Origin: Aselliscus stoliczkanus
Lineage: Eukaryota; Chordata; Mammalia; Chiroptera; Hipposideridae
Assembly: GCA_033961575.1 (NCBI GenBank)
Contig: CM066727.1
Span: 155,915,434 to 155,979,433, forward strand
Length of the DNA stretch: 64,000 nt
Direction: 5' to 3'
Shown here: positions 19,441-31,839 of the stretch, in pieces
Layout of the letters: every line of letters begins with the position of its first letter
Numbering within the stretch: position 1 is the first letter of the stretch
Position numbers and translations under genes: made by a program
Notes under the pieces: model-generated
The model's database searches: none
What the model was told of the DNA's origin: nothing
The model's input: only the letters and a program-made list of their open reading frames with translations

Positions 19441-21840
19441 ACTGGGGAGGAATGGGTTTGGCTACTCCTCCAGACCAGTGCCATGAAAGTAGCTCCTGCC
19501 ACACCAGGTGCTCGGCCCCCTCATTGCTGGGACCCTGCAGCAAAGGGCCGCCGTGTCGCCCAACCCATGCAAAAGGGGAGGTTTTGGGTCCAGCGCTTTA
19601 CACCTGTTGAGCAGGCCGATTTCATCCTAGTCTGGCCAGAATGGGGGTTCCCTTCCTCAGTTCCTTGCCAAGGACTGTGCCAGGCATTGCCAAGGCATCC
19701 GTGGGAACTGGGACAGGGAAGGGCTGTTTTAAGTGAGCCTAAATGACCGGGAAAGAAACCAGAAGGTGGAGGTAGGGGGGATTGTTGTGGCTGGGACAGA
19801 AGGTGGGACCTGGACACACTGGGGTAGGGACACACTGGGGTAATGACTTGCCAGAGTCATTAGCTTAAAGCCAGACTTCCTCCTTAGCAAAAGGATGGGG
19901 TTGGAGTGGCCGGTATCCCCTGTGGAGCCACATGTACTATTCTGCACCAGTCAGTCCCCTTTAAAGGAGCACTGAGACTTAAGGTTGGAGACAGAGCAGC
20001 CGCCCTTATTTTGAGCAAACTTCCCCAAAGATCCACCCATTTGAGCTCCCTCCTTTTTTTGTCCATCTCCTGAGCAAAAGTATTCCTTTGAATTTTGACT
20101 ACTTGTCTAGAGGGGGATGTGAGAGGACAGGTTACACCTGGAGGACTTCTGAGCTCAGTCCTTCTCCATTCCCAGTTTTTCACCCTGAGGAGGGTGAATC
20201 AGGATAAAGGTGCTCATCCCTTTATCTTCACTGGGCTACAGTGGAATTAGAAAACCAAAATTCTGACAGGGTTTGATGAGATCTATCAGAGGAAGCACTG
20301 TTCATGGGAGAGAAAGACCACCCAAACCAAGTGGCTTCTTACTTATGTCACTTGTTCATGTTCTCTTGGCAAGAAAAAGAGAGAAGGGGCCTAATCTGAA
20401 GACCATTTTTAGCCTGCCTTCAGTCTGACTCTCCCTGTGAGTGGTGTAGTCCAGCCCTGTGCAGCTTCTTCCTTCTGGATTTGGCAAATTTGGTTGGAGC
20501 TCCTACGGCTGAGGGGACCAGTCACTACTGGGAGAGGCAGTCTGCTTCCCCAGCTCCCTCTCCTGAGTCCAGCATCATTTGGAGGTTGGTTATATTGGAT
20601 TCTTCTGTATTGGAAGTTCCCAGTCATTCTGTCTTCTCACTGTTGTGCTCTCTCCCAATTCCTCAGTATCCCTATATCCTCCTCTTTTTTTCCCTGCCTC
20701 TTCAATTCCTTCTCTTCTTCCAGAGGGGCAAAAAGGAAGCATGAGGTGTGAGAGAATATGACCCCCAAGGTGCCCTCTCCTAGGAGACAACTCTAATGAA
20801 GAAAACAGCTGCTGAGGCATCTGCTTCTCTCCCCATCCTTGAATCTACTCTCCTGGCCTCTTCTTTTGAGAATCCCCCCCCACCAGGGGGTCCCAGGGAC
20901 TGTAGGATAACAGTGGATCTGCTATGAGCTTCATTCCTTCCTCATACACCTTGTTGTCTTTATCCCCATACAGGACAATGGTGTCCAAGTTTCCTTCAGT
21001 CTCCCTCCTGAAGCATGAGTTGCTATGCCAACCACCCCCAGGAGTCAAGTTCCTCTTACCTGGGCCCATCCCCTGAGTCTGGCAGGGCTTCAGAGCTTCT
21101 CTCTCTCTTTCCCTTATCTCTGAGTTGCTACTCAATACTCCCTTCCACTTCTCACCTCACCCACACCTGCCTACTCCAGTTCTCATGCTAACCTAGTGAC
21201 TGCCTGTCCTATAACAAGACAAGTGCCTGTCAGTGTCCATAAGGCTCCTAACCCCTTTTCTTTCCCTTGAGTGAGCATAAGGAAGAGAGCTGTGGACAAA
21301 AAAAGGATTCCAGCAGAGGATTCCTTCTTCCCTCCTCTTACTAGGAGAGAGCTGTTAGACTGGCAGCTAGCAGATACCCAAGGCAAGGAAACAGGACATA
21401 GGAGGAAAACCTGAATAACCAGGTTTGGGAGTTGGAGTTCTTGGGAACCTCTAGAATACATTCTAGCTTCTCCTATAAGTGTACCAGGAGACTGGGCAGA
21501 TCCCAGTCCCTGAGCATTGAATGGGGGAAACTGAGGCAGGAGCTAGGACCTCTGGGAAGTCCTCCACAGCAGTCTTTAAGATCTGGACCAAGCCAAATAT
21601 CCTAGTGTTCTAGCTGCTAGGCTGCCCCCAGGGAACCCCAGAAGGGTCATCAGGGGAGTTTGGCTGAGCCTTCCTCCTCTCTCTGTCCTCTGTTCTAGCT
21701 CCCCAGTCAGTCCTCTCCTTCCATCCCAGTCCCAGTCCTTGGAGGCTGCCAGCTCTGTCTGCTCCCTTTCTCATTCATCCTTAGCCTCACCTTTGGTCTC
21801 CCTCCCTCCGCATCACTGCAGTCTCCCCCAAAGACGGCCC
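19440..21840. other. Sequence between the two CACNB3 promoters
   Basis: About 2.4 kb that would be intronic for the upstream isoform. Contains a 14-base tandem-like duplication near 19,812 ('ggacacactggggta'). No transposon or exon is recognised. Confidence 0.6.
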
Positions 21841-23320
21841 TTTTCCTAGCTTGGAGTGGGGCTTTCCTCCCACCCTTGGGGAAGGGCCCCCGCGTTTACC
21901 TCATTCAGCAGGAAGGTTGCACTGGAGTCAGAAAAAGACATAGACCGGGCTAGCGGCCTCTCCCCCTCCCCGGGGCCAGGGGCTCCGAGGCGGGAGCAGG
22001 ACCTGGCCGCAGCTCTGCACAAGGGCTCCCGCCTGCACGCCTGGCCTCGCCCCACGCCTGCCTGGCTCCGCCGCCTGCTCCCTTCCCTCTCTCCAGGTTC
22101 CCTCCCCCTTTCCTCTTCCCTCCCATCCTCCCTCTCTCCCTTCCTTTCTCGCCTTCTCTGTCACTCTCGCCCTCTCCCGTCGCCTTTCAGTCCTGCTCTC
22201 TCCATTTCCGTCTCATCTTCCTCCTCTCTCCGGTTCCTGTTTTCTGTTTATCGGGTTGCCTCCCACTGTCCTTCCATCCATATATCTCCCATCCCTTTTC
22301 CGCCTGCCCACCCCCACTTCTTCCTCTATCTCCTCCCCAGAAAAGGGACTCTGGAATTCCCACCGCCGCAGGCAGAAAGGCGGGAATAGCTCACGGGCTG
22401 CCCGACTCGAGCTTTGGGCAGAAGGTTCTGATCCCCTGGCCCCAGCTCTGTGCTCCCGCGCCCAGCCTCCAGCGCCCGAGAAAGGAAAGCACCGTGGTCC
22501 CCGTGGCGGCTCCGACCGACCTCAGCAGAGGAACGGATCGAAAAAGGACGCTCATGCCCTGCTCGCTAGCCCCAGCATCAAGGCGCCCCCTCTGGATGCC
22601 GGGGAAGCCACGTGCATCCGCTGTCCCAGGCCCAGACCCTGCGGGATCCAACTGGAGACAGTCTAACTGGGATGCGCCCGGCGCCTGGGGAATCTCTACT
22701 GTCACTCCTCTCTCCTAGGTGCTAGCGCCGCGGGACTCAGCCTGAGAAGGCGAAGAGCGAGGCGTGGCGGCTGCCCCCCCACCAGCCGCAGCGCCCCCTG
22801 GACTCCTTCGCTGGGTGGCCGCACAAGCCTTCCAGGGGGCGGCACCCGCCCCCCGGGTCCCTTCTGTCGGCCGGCAGGAGTTGGGCCCTACCAGCAGGAG
22901 GCGCTGCCCAGGTCGGAGACGAAGAGGCGCAGCTCTGAGCCAGACCCCCGCCGAAGCCCAGCATAAACCACTCTCCCGCCCCTCTTTCCAGGAACTACGG
23001 TCCCACCTCCAGACTCCTGGTACGGAGACTCCAGGCTGCATTCCACTCCCACCCCTGTGGGGCTCCTTTTAGATACTTGGCCTCCCTGGAGCTCTAGATC
23101 GCTCCTACCTCCATCCTGGTCTCCAGGGGCGACTACGCTGAGCCTGGCAGCGACCCGGCAGGGCCTGGGCGGCAGGGAGTGTCGAGTCGTGGGACCGCTC
23201 CTCGGGTCAGTACCCCTCCCGCCCCCTTCGGCGGGCACGTCAAACAGGACAAGCCCAAGTTCTGGCGGGGAAGGGGGGAGCAGGGGTGTAGCCCCAGCCA
23301 GCTCTCTCCCTGCACCCTCT
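21840..23320 (-). promoter_or_regulatory. CACNB3: CpG-rich region around the alternative CACNB3 first exon
   Basis: GC-rich with clusters of CG, especially 21,940-22,090 and 22,380-23,250. It encloses and lies upstream of the MSFSDSS exon, as expected for a second promoter. Transcription start is not determinable. Confidence 0.6.
21900..21941 (-). CDS. CACNB3: CACNB3 alternative first coding exon
   Basis: Encodes MSFSDSSATFLLNE and ends GAG|GTAAAC in phase 0. It therefore splices in frame to coding exon 2 (GSADSYTS...) and replaces the 15-residue MYDDS start. I recognise this N terminus from a known human CACNB3 isoform. It lies in a GC-rich block about 3.3 kb upstream of the main promoter. 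Confidence 0.85.
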
Positions 23321-24222
23321 GAACGGATCAGCCTCTCATTGGTTCCTCCACACCCCCAGCACACCCAGGCTGGACTCTTCTCCATAGCAGAGAGGACGGC
23401 TAGGGGACCGGGAGGGTGCAGCAGATCCCCTTGTGGAAACGGACACACCCTGAAGCTGAATGACCCAGGTCCCCAACTTCCCCTTGGCACCAGCTACAAC
23501 TCTTTCCTTTCAGGTCCAGGGCTCTTTACTGCCCCCCTAACTCTTCTTTTAATTCCCTTCCCCCGAGGGGTTCCTGAAATCCCTTCCCTCAACCCTCCTG
23601 TCCCCTGGGGATCTTGGAAGCCATCCCTCCCTCTGTGTTTAGCTGATACTCCAATTACCCTGATTCCAGGAGGAGCTAAACTGGGGTAGAATTAATTCTC
23701 CTCTTCCCCCACCCCCAGCTCCTCCTCAAGCTGCCCTTAACCGGGCAAGCGGGTTGAGAGGGCACTTCCCTCCCTCTGTGGTCTAGTCCAGTGGGTCCAA
23801 GGATTCCCTTACCACCTACCTACCTGCAAGTTACTCAGCTTCAGCTATTCAGAAGAGATAAAGAGGTTGTGTGTGTGTTTTTAAAAAATGTGCGTAGAGG
23901 TTTTTTTTTAATGTTTGTTTTTTTGTTGTTGTTTGCTTTTTTTTTGTTTGTTTGGCTCTAATAGAGGGAGCAGAAGCTTGCCTTTCATTTGGCATTAAGA
24001 CCTGAAGGGAGAGAACCCCCCCCCATACACCCCCACTGACCACAGCTAATGGACTAGCTCTTCTGGGCCTTGGGGCAGCTTTAGTTTCCATAGGAGAAGG
24101 GGGAGGGTGGGGGGTGCTGGCCAAGGCAAGCAATTGTCCCTGACTTCTCCCTCCCTCCTTCCTTCTCTCTACTCTCTGAGAACCTACAGCCTAGAACACC
24201 ATCTCTCTCCACTCCTTTCTTT

Positions 24223-24340
24223 CTTTCTTTCTTTCTTTTTTTTGAGGGCAGTGTCACTGGCCCTCATATGTGGGACCCAAACCGGGGCCGCTGGCTTCCC
24301 AAGCCGGCTCTTAACCACCTCACCACTTGGCCGGCCCACT
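24223..24340 (-). mobile_element. Short tRNA-derived bat SINE (family A)
   Basis: Complement of a GGCCGGCCAAGTGG... head ending CACTGCCCTC and an A tail. The 14-base duplication 'ccactcctttcttt' flanks it (24,209-24,222 and 24,341-24,354). Confidence 0.85.
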
Positions 24341-25228
24341 CCACTCCTTTCTTTAAAATAGAAATATCAATGACTTCTCTCTGAACCTATCAGAGGGAAT
24401 CTGAGGTGCATAGAGGCAACTCTGCAACCTTCACTTTTTTTCATTTCCACTCCAGCTGCTGGATCACACACCCCTCTTCCTTCCGCCAGGAAGAAAAGGT
24501 AGGAATATCAGAGCTAGAGCTGGGAGCCCAGCCCCCAGGTTCCCAGAACTGTCCTCTTAGCTGCCCCCTCCCTCCGTCATCTCCTCCCCTCCCAGATGAC
24601 TGGCAGAAATAACCCTCTTCAGGCCCTGTCTGGGACCCACAGCCTCTTCCTCCCCACGTTCCCTCCCTAAGGTATCTGGCACCCTACTAAGAGGGGCCTC
24701 TAGCTTGGACACACTCCTGGGAGTCATGTCTTAGCTTGGCCCCTTCAGGTCCTCAAGCCAGCATTCAACCCCCAGAGCTTCCCAGGAAGCCTTCATCCCT
24801 TCTCTCTGGAGTCAGCTCACCCTATTCTCTGACCTTCCAGACCCCCAGGTTGTCAGGACCTCAGGATATTTGGCAGGGCCTCTGCTCTGGCTTTTGGCAA
24901 GTCTTTGTGCAGTGCACACAGCTCTGCACCAGGGGGTTGCCCTTCTGATCTACAGTTAGGTTTCAATCCCCACTTCACCTCCTCAGCAAGGCATAACCTG
25001 TACAATTATACTTACTGGCTTTAGCATTTAAAAATCTGTATACCACAAAGACAGAGAACAAAAATTACCATGTCCATCCTTTGTATCTATTCCACTGAGA
25101 TCAAATAAGTTCTCCCTGTCTCTTCTGAGCAAGCTCGGAAATAGCTTCCACAGGGAATCCCCATTGCCAACTCCAGATATTACTCTGGGGAAGTTCCTCC
25201 AACATCAAATCTCAATCTCTCTTGCTGT

Positions 25229-25230
<2 letters not shown>

Positions 25231-25282
<52 letters not shown>
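25231..25282. repeat. (TC)26 microsatellite
   Basis: Twenty-six perfect TC units without interruption. Confidence 0.95.
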
Positions 25283-25285
<3 letters not shown>

Positions 25286-25969
25286 GCTTTGCCTCTGGGC
25301 CCATGGTGATATTTGATCCTTCTAGGCACTTTCAAGCTCCATCCCCTGACGCAGCATTTGCTATAAATATGCCTGAAGCATTTCTTGCTGACAGTGCCCA
25401 GCAAGATTGTACCTTTCTTCCCACACCAGGCCTCTCTGGAGGCACAGGGCTCTCAGCGATGGCTTCAGGACCCATCCATCTCTTGCCCGCTCTGGGCCAG
25501 GCAGTGTGACTGCTCTGTGGATTTGGGGTTCTCTGGTACCTGGGAAGGAGGGAAGGTGAGAAGGCTGAGATGCTTGGCTCTCATTCTCTCGCTGCCCAGA
25601 GTTTGGCTCAGCCTGGCACACAGTAGGTGCTTGATATGTTTATTTCAGCCTTTGATCTCGATTTCCCCCCTGGTCCATTACATGTGATGGGTGATTTCAA
25701 TTGCACAGAATGGATTGGAGTGAGGGATGAGGCTGGGACTGGTGCAGAGCCCTACGGCTGCCCCACGTGGAGGAAGGGGTATTAGCAGCCGGATCCCTAG
25801 GAGGGCATGGGAAAGGGGGCTGGCTAGACTTGACTGCCTTCTCCCCTTCACCCTTACCAAACTCTTAACACTTTAGGACTCAGAATCACAGAATTGCCCA
25901 AGGGATCAGTCAGTTCCAGTCCTTCCTCCACCCCCAGATGTTTACAAGCCAGGGAAGCTGGAGTTGAAA

Positions 25970-26085
25970 AGAGGTGGGGTGGGGTGGGGAATGGGGTGAG
26001 GGTGAGTGCAGGGGGGAGGGCGTGGTGGAGTGGTGGTGAGGTGGGATTGGGGGTGGGTGGGTTCTAAGATGTTTGACTCAGATTA
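25970..26085 (+). repeat. G-rich low-complexity tract
   Basis: Many runs of three to six G spaced by one to seven bases ('gtggggtggggtgggg', 'gggggtgggtggg'). This strand could fold into G-quadruplexes. Confidence 0.7.
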
Positions 26086-26431
26086 CAGGCCTATTAGTGG
26101 CAGGTGGTGCCTTTTGGGAAAATCAGTGCCCTGGCAGGGGCGTTGAAGCATCCAGGGCTTGCAGAAGTTGGGGACAGAAGGGACTTTGGCTTTCTTTAGG
26201 AGCGGAGAGCTGCCAACAAGAGGCTGAGAGTGGCCTAAGAAAGCTCATCTGACCTTGGATGTACAGCTGGAGTGAGTGTGGGTGAAGCTCTGTGTTTTGG
26301 TCCTTTCTCTTTGGCCCTTTTGCTCACTGCTGTTCCTGGGCTCCTTCATCTCTCACCAGATCCCTGATCTCTGCCCAGATCAGAGCCCTTTAAAAAAAGA
26401 GTAGGGAAAAAAAAAGAAAGGAAAAGAAAAA

Positions 26432-26550
26432 GGGCCAGCCAAGTGGCGCAGTGGTTAAGTGCTGGCTTGGGAAGCCAGAGGCCCCGGTTCGGGTCCCACA
26501 TATGAGGACCAGTGACACTGCCCTCAAAAAAATAAAAAATAAATAAAAAA
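26432..26550 (+). mobile_element. Short tRNA-derived bat SINE (family A)
   Basis: Starts GGGCCAGCCAAGTGGCGCAG, has the B-box-like GGTTCGGGTCC, ends CACTGCCCTC and an A-rich tail. The flanking 'aaaaaagagtag' is a target-site duplication. Confidence 0.88.
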
Positions 26551-27239
26551 GAGTAGAGCAAATGGTGCTGGGAGGGTGTTAGAGGCTGGGTACCTATCTA
26601 CTTGCTCTAACTAGCTCTCTGGCCCACCCTAGACTCCCACCACTCTGAATTTAAGGATCTGCGCTGTGGTAGCCATCTCCAGCTCAGAATGAGGGCATGG
26701 TGCATGCAGCCTCCCTGGCAATGAATTATTGAAGAAAGCATAGTGCTAGCTGCTCACAGCTGCTGCCCCTTGGGCCCACCATTGCCTCTAGCTTTACTTC
26801 TCATTGCTCCTTCACCAGCTGGGAGGGGCTGGGAGGGGCTGTCAAGGAGAGGCGGGACTTGGATAGGAGTGAGGATTCAGATCTTGGGGAGAAGCCTCCT
26901 GGGGAGAAGGGAAGAGGACTGGTGAAGTATGTGTCTCCTTGTCATGGGTCAGAAGGGCAGTGGGAGCTGGCAGCCACCTGGAGCCAGGCTGGGAAGTGAG
27001 ACTGAAAGACCCTTCACCCAAGTGACTGCCCAACATTGGAGATCTGGACTCCACTATGCCTTTGGGGTTACACAGAACCAGATGGAGTCTGGGTCCTGGA
27101 GTCAGCCATAAGGCACCAGGGATGCTCTGTGCAGAGCCCTCTATGCCTCCCAGGAAATGGCATCCTGCGAAGAATGGAGAACTGCAGAGCTGCTGGGAGC
27201 AAGTGCAGACTGAGGAGGGCTCAGTTAAGAGTCAGGGCT

Positions 27240-27315
27240 CTGGACAGGCTGTTTGGCCTGGTGGAAAGAGCACAGCATTTGGAGTCTGAAAACCAGAAGG
27301 CAAGTCCTATTTCTA
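27240..27315 (+). mobile_element. MIR SINE remnant
   Basis: Phrases such as 'tggaaagagcacagcatttg' and 'gagtctgaaaac' match the 5' part of MIR. Confidence 0.5.
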
Positions 27316-27569
27316 TCGCTTCCTAGTGGAAAGTCATTTATTTCAGCAACTGAGTGTTATTACTTTTAATAAAGGGGAAGCACAGTGCTTGATTAACAAG
27401 AGGTTCTGTGAGAATTCAACAGGAACATCTGTGTGTCAGAAAAGGGAAATGGCTATGTAATAGTTGTTTTTATTGGGGGTAAGAACCTCATAAACAGGGT
27501 AGCAGCTTGTGGTAGAGAGGACCTGTGCAAAGTTATGACCTGGGTTTTAACCCATGCACTGTGACTAAC

Positions 27570-27710
27570 CCTTAATCTTTCCACTTCTGAGGTTAAATGA
27601 CTTACCAAAGGCCATAGTCAGTCCATGGTCGGATCTGGATTCAGACCCAAATCTTCAGATCCTCCTTCCTGGGTTCTTTCCGTTACACCGTGTGGGCTGG
27701 ATGCTCTGGT
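27570..27710 (-). mobile_element. MIR SINE remnant
   Basis: Complement of the MIR core: 'gaggttaaatgacttacc' and 'ggatctggattcagaccc'. Confidence 0.55.
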
Positions 27711-27987
27711 CCACTCTGACCTTCCACGTGCCCAGCACTGGGGACTTCAAGACCCCACACCCGGATGCCATAGGGATCAGTACTTCATTCCTTCCTATTA
27801 TGCATGGCCACACCCCTTTCTCCCTCAAAAATAATGCAGCAAGTACATTTCTTGACTCTTCCTCCCCCCAACCCCCAGGCAGCAGGAATAATATTATCGA
27901 GTATTGGAATGGGGTAAAAAAAACCAACAACCTTTTATTACAGAAGCTGTGCTTATGGATTGTAGAAAATCAGAAAATACAGATAAG

Positions 27988-28150
27988 GGGTGACCGATTA
28001 GCTCAGTTGGTTAGAGCGTGGTATTGATAACACCAAGGTTGCCGGTTAGATCCCCGCATGGGCCACTGTGGGCTGCGCCCTCCTTAAAAGAGTCAATTAT
28101 GAAAGCAGTGTGCAACCAATGACCATGGTTGGTCACCAATAATATTAAAA
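27988..28150 (+). mobile_element. tRNA-derived bat SINE (family C, VES-like)
   Basis: tRNA-like start with 'TTAGCTCAGTTGGTTAGAGC' and 'GGTTGCCGGTTAGATCC', then the bat SINE body 'gtgggctgcgccctcctt'. The 16-base duplication 'agaaaatacagataag' flanks it on both sides. It is not a tRNA gene, as it lacks a foldable 3' half. Confidence 0.88.
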
Positions 28151-28199
28151 AGAAAATACAGATAAGCAACAAGATAAAACAAATTAAACAGTATTCCCA

Positions 28200-29110
28200 C
28201 CACCAAGAAATTACCACTATTAACACTTGGGGTGTGATCTTTCTGGATTTTTTTCCCTTAAAATTAAAACAAAATTTAGATACAACTCAATCATATAAAG
28301 TACACAAATATTAAATGTATGGTTCGATGGTTTTTTTTCCATATATATCTGTATCTGTATAACCACATCCAAATCAAGGTCAATGACATTATCCTCACCC
28401 CAGAAGTTTTCCTCATGCCCCTTCACGATCAGTATCCAGCCTCCCATGGTAATTTAATACCTCTTTAGGCTCTTATCACCATAGATTAGATTTGCCTGTT
28501 CTTGAACTTCATATATAAAGGATCGTACAGTGTGTACTCTTTTATATCTGGCCTCTTTCCCACAGCAGTGTATTTTTGGAATTCATCCTTGTTGCATTTA
28601 TCAGCAGTTTGCTCTTTTTCATTGCTGTGTAGTATTCCCTTGTTAGAATATACTCAACCTTATCCGTTCTGTTGATGAACATTTAGGATGATTCCAATTT
28701 TGTCCATAACGAATAAAATTGCTATGAATGTTTTTGAACATATGGGAGCCAATTTCTCTTGGATACATATATCTAGAAATGGAATTGCTGGATTATAGGA
28801 TAGGCTGTATCTTTTTTTTATGCACACACACACACATTTTTTTTTTTAGCAGAATGAGATCATAATGAACATGCTATTTTGAACCTTTTTTTTTGTTTTT
28901 TCAGTCAGTGGTCTCCACTTTTCCATTTCATTAGTTTTCCATTTTCTCTAATCCCAGTCAATATTCAAATCTCCCCCAACAGCCCAAAAATGTCTTTTAC
29001 AGTTGATATGCCCTGATCAGTACCCAATCAAGGACCACACGTTGCATCTGGTGGTTGCATTCCATAATACCTCACCTTAAGTGCTTGCTGGCTATTGGCT
29101 TTCAGTTCCT
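28200..29110 (-). mobile_element. LINE-1 3' remnant, antisense
   Basis: Old L1 sequence on the complement, recognisable from 'tctggcctctttcccacagc', 'gctgtgtagtattccc', 'aggatgattccaattttg' and 'atggaattgctggatt'. Confidence 0.7.
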
Positions 29111-29418
29111 TGTCATGTGGACCTCTACATAGGACTACACACATCAAGCAGCTTACTTCTGAGGGAAAGAGAGAGAGAGAAGAAGTCACAGTTTTTTTTA
29201 TGATTTTGGAAGTGACTTTTCATTACTCTTGTTTCATTTTATTCCTCAGAAGCAAGTCACTAGATCCAGCCCATACTCAGAAGATGGGGATTACACCAGG
29301 ACTTGAATAACAGAAGGCAGGGATCACTGGGAACCATCTCAGAGCTGCCTACCAATACCTTATAGGTGTTGTTCCAAACTTTATCACATGGGATGATACA
29401 TAGCAATTTAAGGGGTAC

Positions 29419-29421
<3 letters not shown>

Positions 29422-29466
<45 letters not shown>

Positions 29467-29555
29467 TACTTTCATATATATGGGGTACTTTCATTAATAT
29501 ATATTATATATATATAATATATATATAATATATATATATATTATATATATATAAT
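29422..29555. repeat. (AT)n and compound AT-rich satellite
   Basis: About 21 perfect AT units (29,422-29,464), a short unique piece repeating 'ggtactttcat', then a compound tract of TATATA and ATTATA blocks to 29,555. It is strongly self-complementary. Confidence 0.9.
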
Positions 29556-29649
29556 AGCAAATACTTCTACTTCCGTTGTATCGCTGAGGGAACAGCCTCA
29601 GAGAGGCTTGCTGTTTCACCCTATCTAAAGTGGGCTCCTCCAGTTACCT

Positions 29650-30165
29650 TTTATCACCATGTTAATTTCCCGCAACACACTTTTAAAAATAGACTTTAGT
29701 TTTTAGAACAGTTTTAAGTTCACAGCAATATTAAGCATAAGATAGAGAGTTCCCATATGCCCCGTGCCCCCTCACATGCATAGCCTCCCCCACTATTAAC
29801 TTCCCCCACCAGAGAGGTATTTTTGTTAAAATCCATGAACCTATATTGACACATCATAGTCACCCAAAGTCCATAGTTTACATTAGAGTTCACTCTTGGT
29901 GTTGCACAGTCTATGGGTTTTGACAAATGTATGATGACATATATCCACCATTACAGTAGCATACAGATTAGTTTTACTGCCCTAAAAATCCGCTGTGCTC
30001 TGCCTATTCATCCCTCTCTTCCCCTAACCCCTGGCAACCACTGATCTTTGTACTGTCTCCACAGTCTTACCTTTTCCTAAATGCCGTATAGTTGAATTCA
30101 TACAACACATAGCCAGATTCTGCCATACACTTTTCATGGTATTTCACTTTCTTATTTATTTGTCT
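29650..30165 (-). mobile_element. LINE-1 3' UTR remnant, antisense
   Basis: Contains typical L1 3' phrases on the complement: 'tagtttttagaacagtttta', 'cactattaacttccccca', 'cctggcaaccactgatc'. Confidence 0.7.
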
Positions 30166-30169
30166 GCTT

Positions 30170-30310
30170 ATTTATTATCTGCCTCCCTGGAGTAGAATGC
30201 AAGTTGCATGAGGGCAGGAACCTTGTCTGTCCTCTTTACTTACCATTGTATCCCCTGTGCCTAGAATTGTGCCTGCCACCATGTTGGCATTAATGAATAC
30301 TTTTTTGGAA
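30170..30310 (+). mobile_element. L2 LINE 3' end remnant
   Basis: Contains 'gcatgagggcaggaacct', 'tgtatcccctgtgcctag' and a divergent 'ttaatgaatac' end, typical of L2. Confidence 0.6.
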
Positions 30311-30349
30311 AGGAAGAATATGTTTTGAGGTTTGTCCAGGTCACATTCT

Positions 30350-30462
30350 TTTTTTTTTTTTTTTTTTTTTGAGGGCAGTGTCACTGGCCCTCATAAGTGG
30401 GACCCGAACCGGGCCGCTGGCTTCCCAAGCCAGCGCTTAACCACCATGCCACTGGGCCGGCC
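30350..30462 (-). mobile_element. Short tRNA-derived bat SINE (family A)
   Basis: Complement of the head-only form with a 20-base T run (A tail). The 14-base duplication 'ccaggtcacattct' flanks it. Confidence 0.88.
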
Positions 30463-30780
30463 CCAGGTCACATTCTAATTGATTGGAATCCAGGTCTCCT
30501 TGATTTCACAGCCCAAACGGACCTGTTCATCACACGACATTGGGAAGGAAAGGAAAAGTGGTGGTGTGGTGTGGTAGAGAAGAGAAAGGGCAGGGGAAAT
30601 GAAGGGAAGAGAGAAGCAGGGTAGGGGACAAATAGCTTTTCTACAAAACATACTTGACCAAGGGGGCAGCTCTGGAAGGCCCTACCCAAGGTGAGAGTAG
30701 GGGTGGGGAGGTGGGAATGCATAATCCCCTTGTCTTGGTTCTTCTCAATGTAGTAGCTAAGAGAGTCTCATATTTGTTTT

Positions 30781-31212
30781 TTTTTAAGATTTTATTGGGG
30801 AATTGGGGGAGGGGAACAGCACTGGGGAATCGGGGAAGGGGAATAGACAAGTTGCTGTCTTTTTGTTCTTCAGTCTAGTTGCAGAGGATGTTGCTTCACT
30901 GGCTCATGTTGGTATCCTCATTGCGCTCTTCCCGGATGAGGCGGATCGGTTGCCGGCCTCTGGATGTCGCTCACCGCGGCTATTGGCAGCTCATGCTGGC
31001 TGCCAGCGGCTCATGCTGGCTGCTGGCCAATCACTGTAGCCTATGGCAGCCCACTGCAGCCTACACCATTGCCGGGGCTCGCACAACCCATCTCCAGGTG
31101 GAGCTGTTGTTAGCTGTAGAGGGCAGTGTCACTGGCCCTCATATGTGGGATCCGAACCGGGGCCGCTGGCATCCCAAAACCAGCTCTTAACCAATGCGCC
31201 ACTGGGCCGGCC
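30781..31212 (-). mobile_element. Long tRNA-derived bat SINE (family A, full form)
   Basis: Same head as the short copies, then a body of about 300 bases with repeated GCTGCC/GAGC motifs, ending in TTCCCCAATTCCCCAATAAAATCTT-like sequence. The flanking 'ctcatatttgtttt' is a target-site duplication. It aligns along its whole length with the copy at 2,366-2,815. Confidence 0.85.
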
Positions 31213-31839
31213 CTCATATTTGTTTTAAGCAAAGAAAAAATTACTTAATATTAAGGAAGAACAAGAAGAAAATAAACAATGACCTCTAAAACAGTCCAGA
31301 GTAGGCTGAAGTATAAAGTTTCCATTCTCACTACAGCTAGCTTGATGGCTGGACTCCCAGACTTGGGCTATGCAATTCCAAAGGGATTTTACAACTGTGC
31401 AGTCCCCTTGTATGCCTTCCTGGTTCCCCAGTCTCCCAGTTACCAGCCTTTGTCTCGGTGAGTGGGGGGACGCATTAAGACTTTTAGATGCCCTAAGCAT
31501 TAAAAAGATTATAACAATCTCTGCTAGTGAAAAACAATTCAATTCAACTGTAAAAAAAATTTTAAGTAGTCTAACAAAATTCTGAAAATTTCCATGACAA
31601 ATTTGGTGTGTTGGGGAAAATGTCAAATATAAAATTATTTCTAAATAAATATTTTTCAGTGCTCCTGCTTTGCTGGCACCTAGCACTCGGTGTGCTTATG
31701 GTGTAAATAGTCACTGTTACACTCCCCCACCCCCACCTCTGTGGGGAATTTAAGGGACCCACAGTACTCTGTCACTTTCCTCATTCAGAGTATTTCCCTG
31801 ATGGCATTGAAACTCTGAAGGCTTGGCATTTCCCCAAAT

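Noticed and set aside
18322..19543. Long open frames of 270-336 codons on both strands around the CACNB3 first exon
   Set aside because: They overlap in several frames and strands at once, are Pro/Arg/Gly-rich, and coincide with a CpG island, where stop codons are rare by composition. Only the 15-codon MYDDSYVPG start fits known protein.
21942..22055. N-terminal extension of the MSFSDSS isoform
   Set aside because: The upstream open frame starts with GTG, not ATG, and I see no in-frame ATG in it.
22888..23689. 200-codon open frames upstream of the alternative CACNB3 exon
   Set aside because: Overlapping on opposite strands, GC-driven, and without recognisable motif or splice partners.
27988..28070. 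Possible tRNA gene with A-box and B-box-like motifs
   Set aside because: It continues directly into a SINE body, has an A-rich tail and 16-base flanking duplications, and does not fold into a complete cloverleaf.
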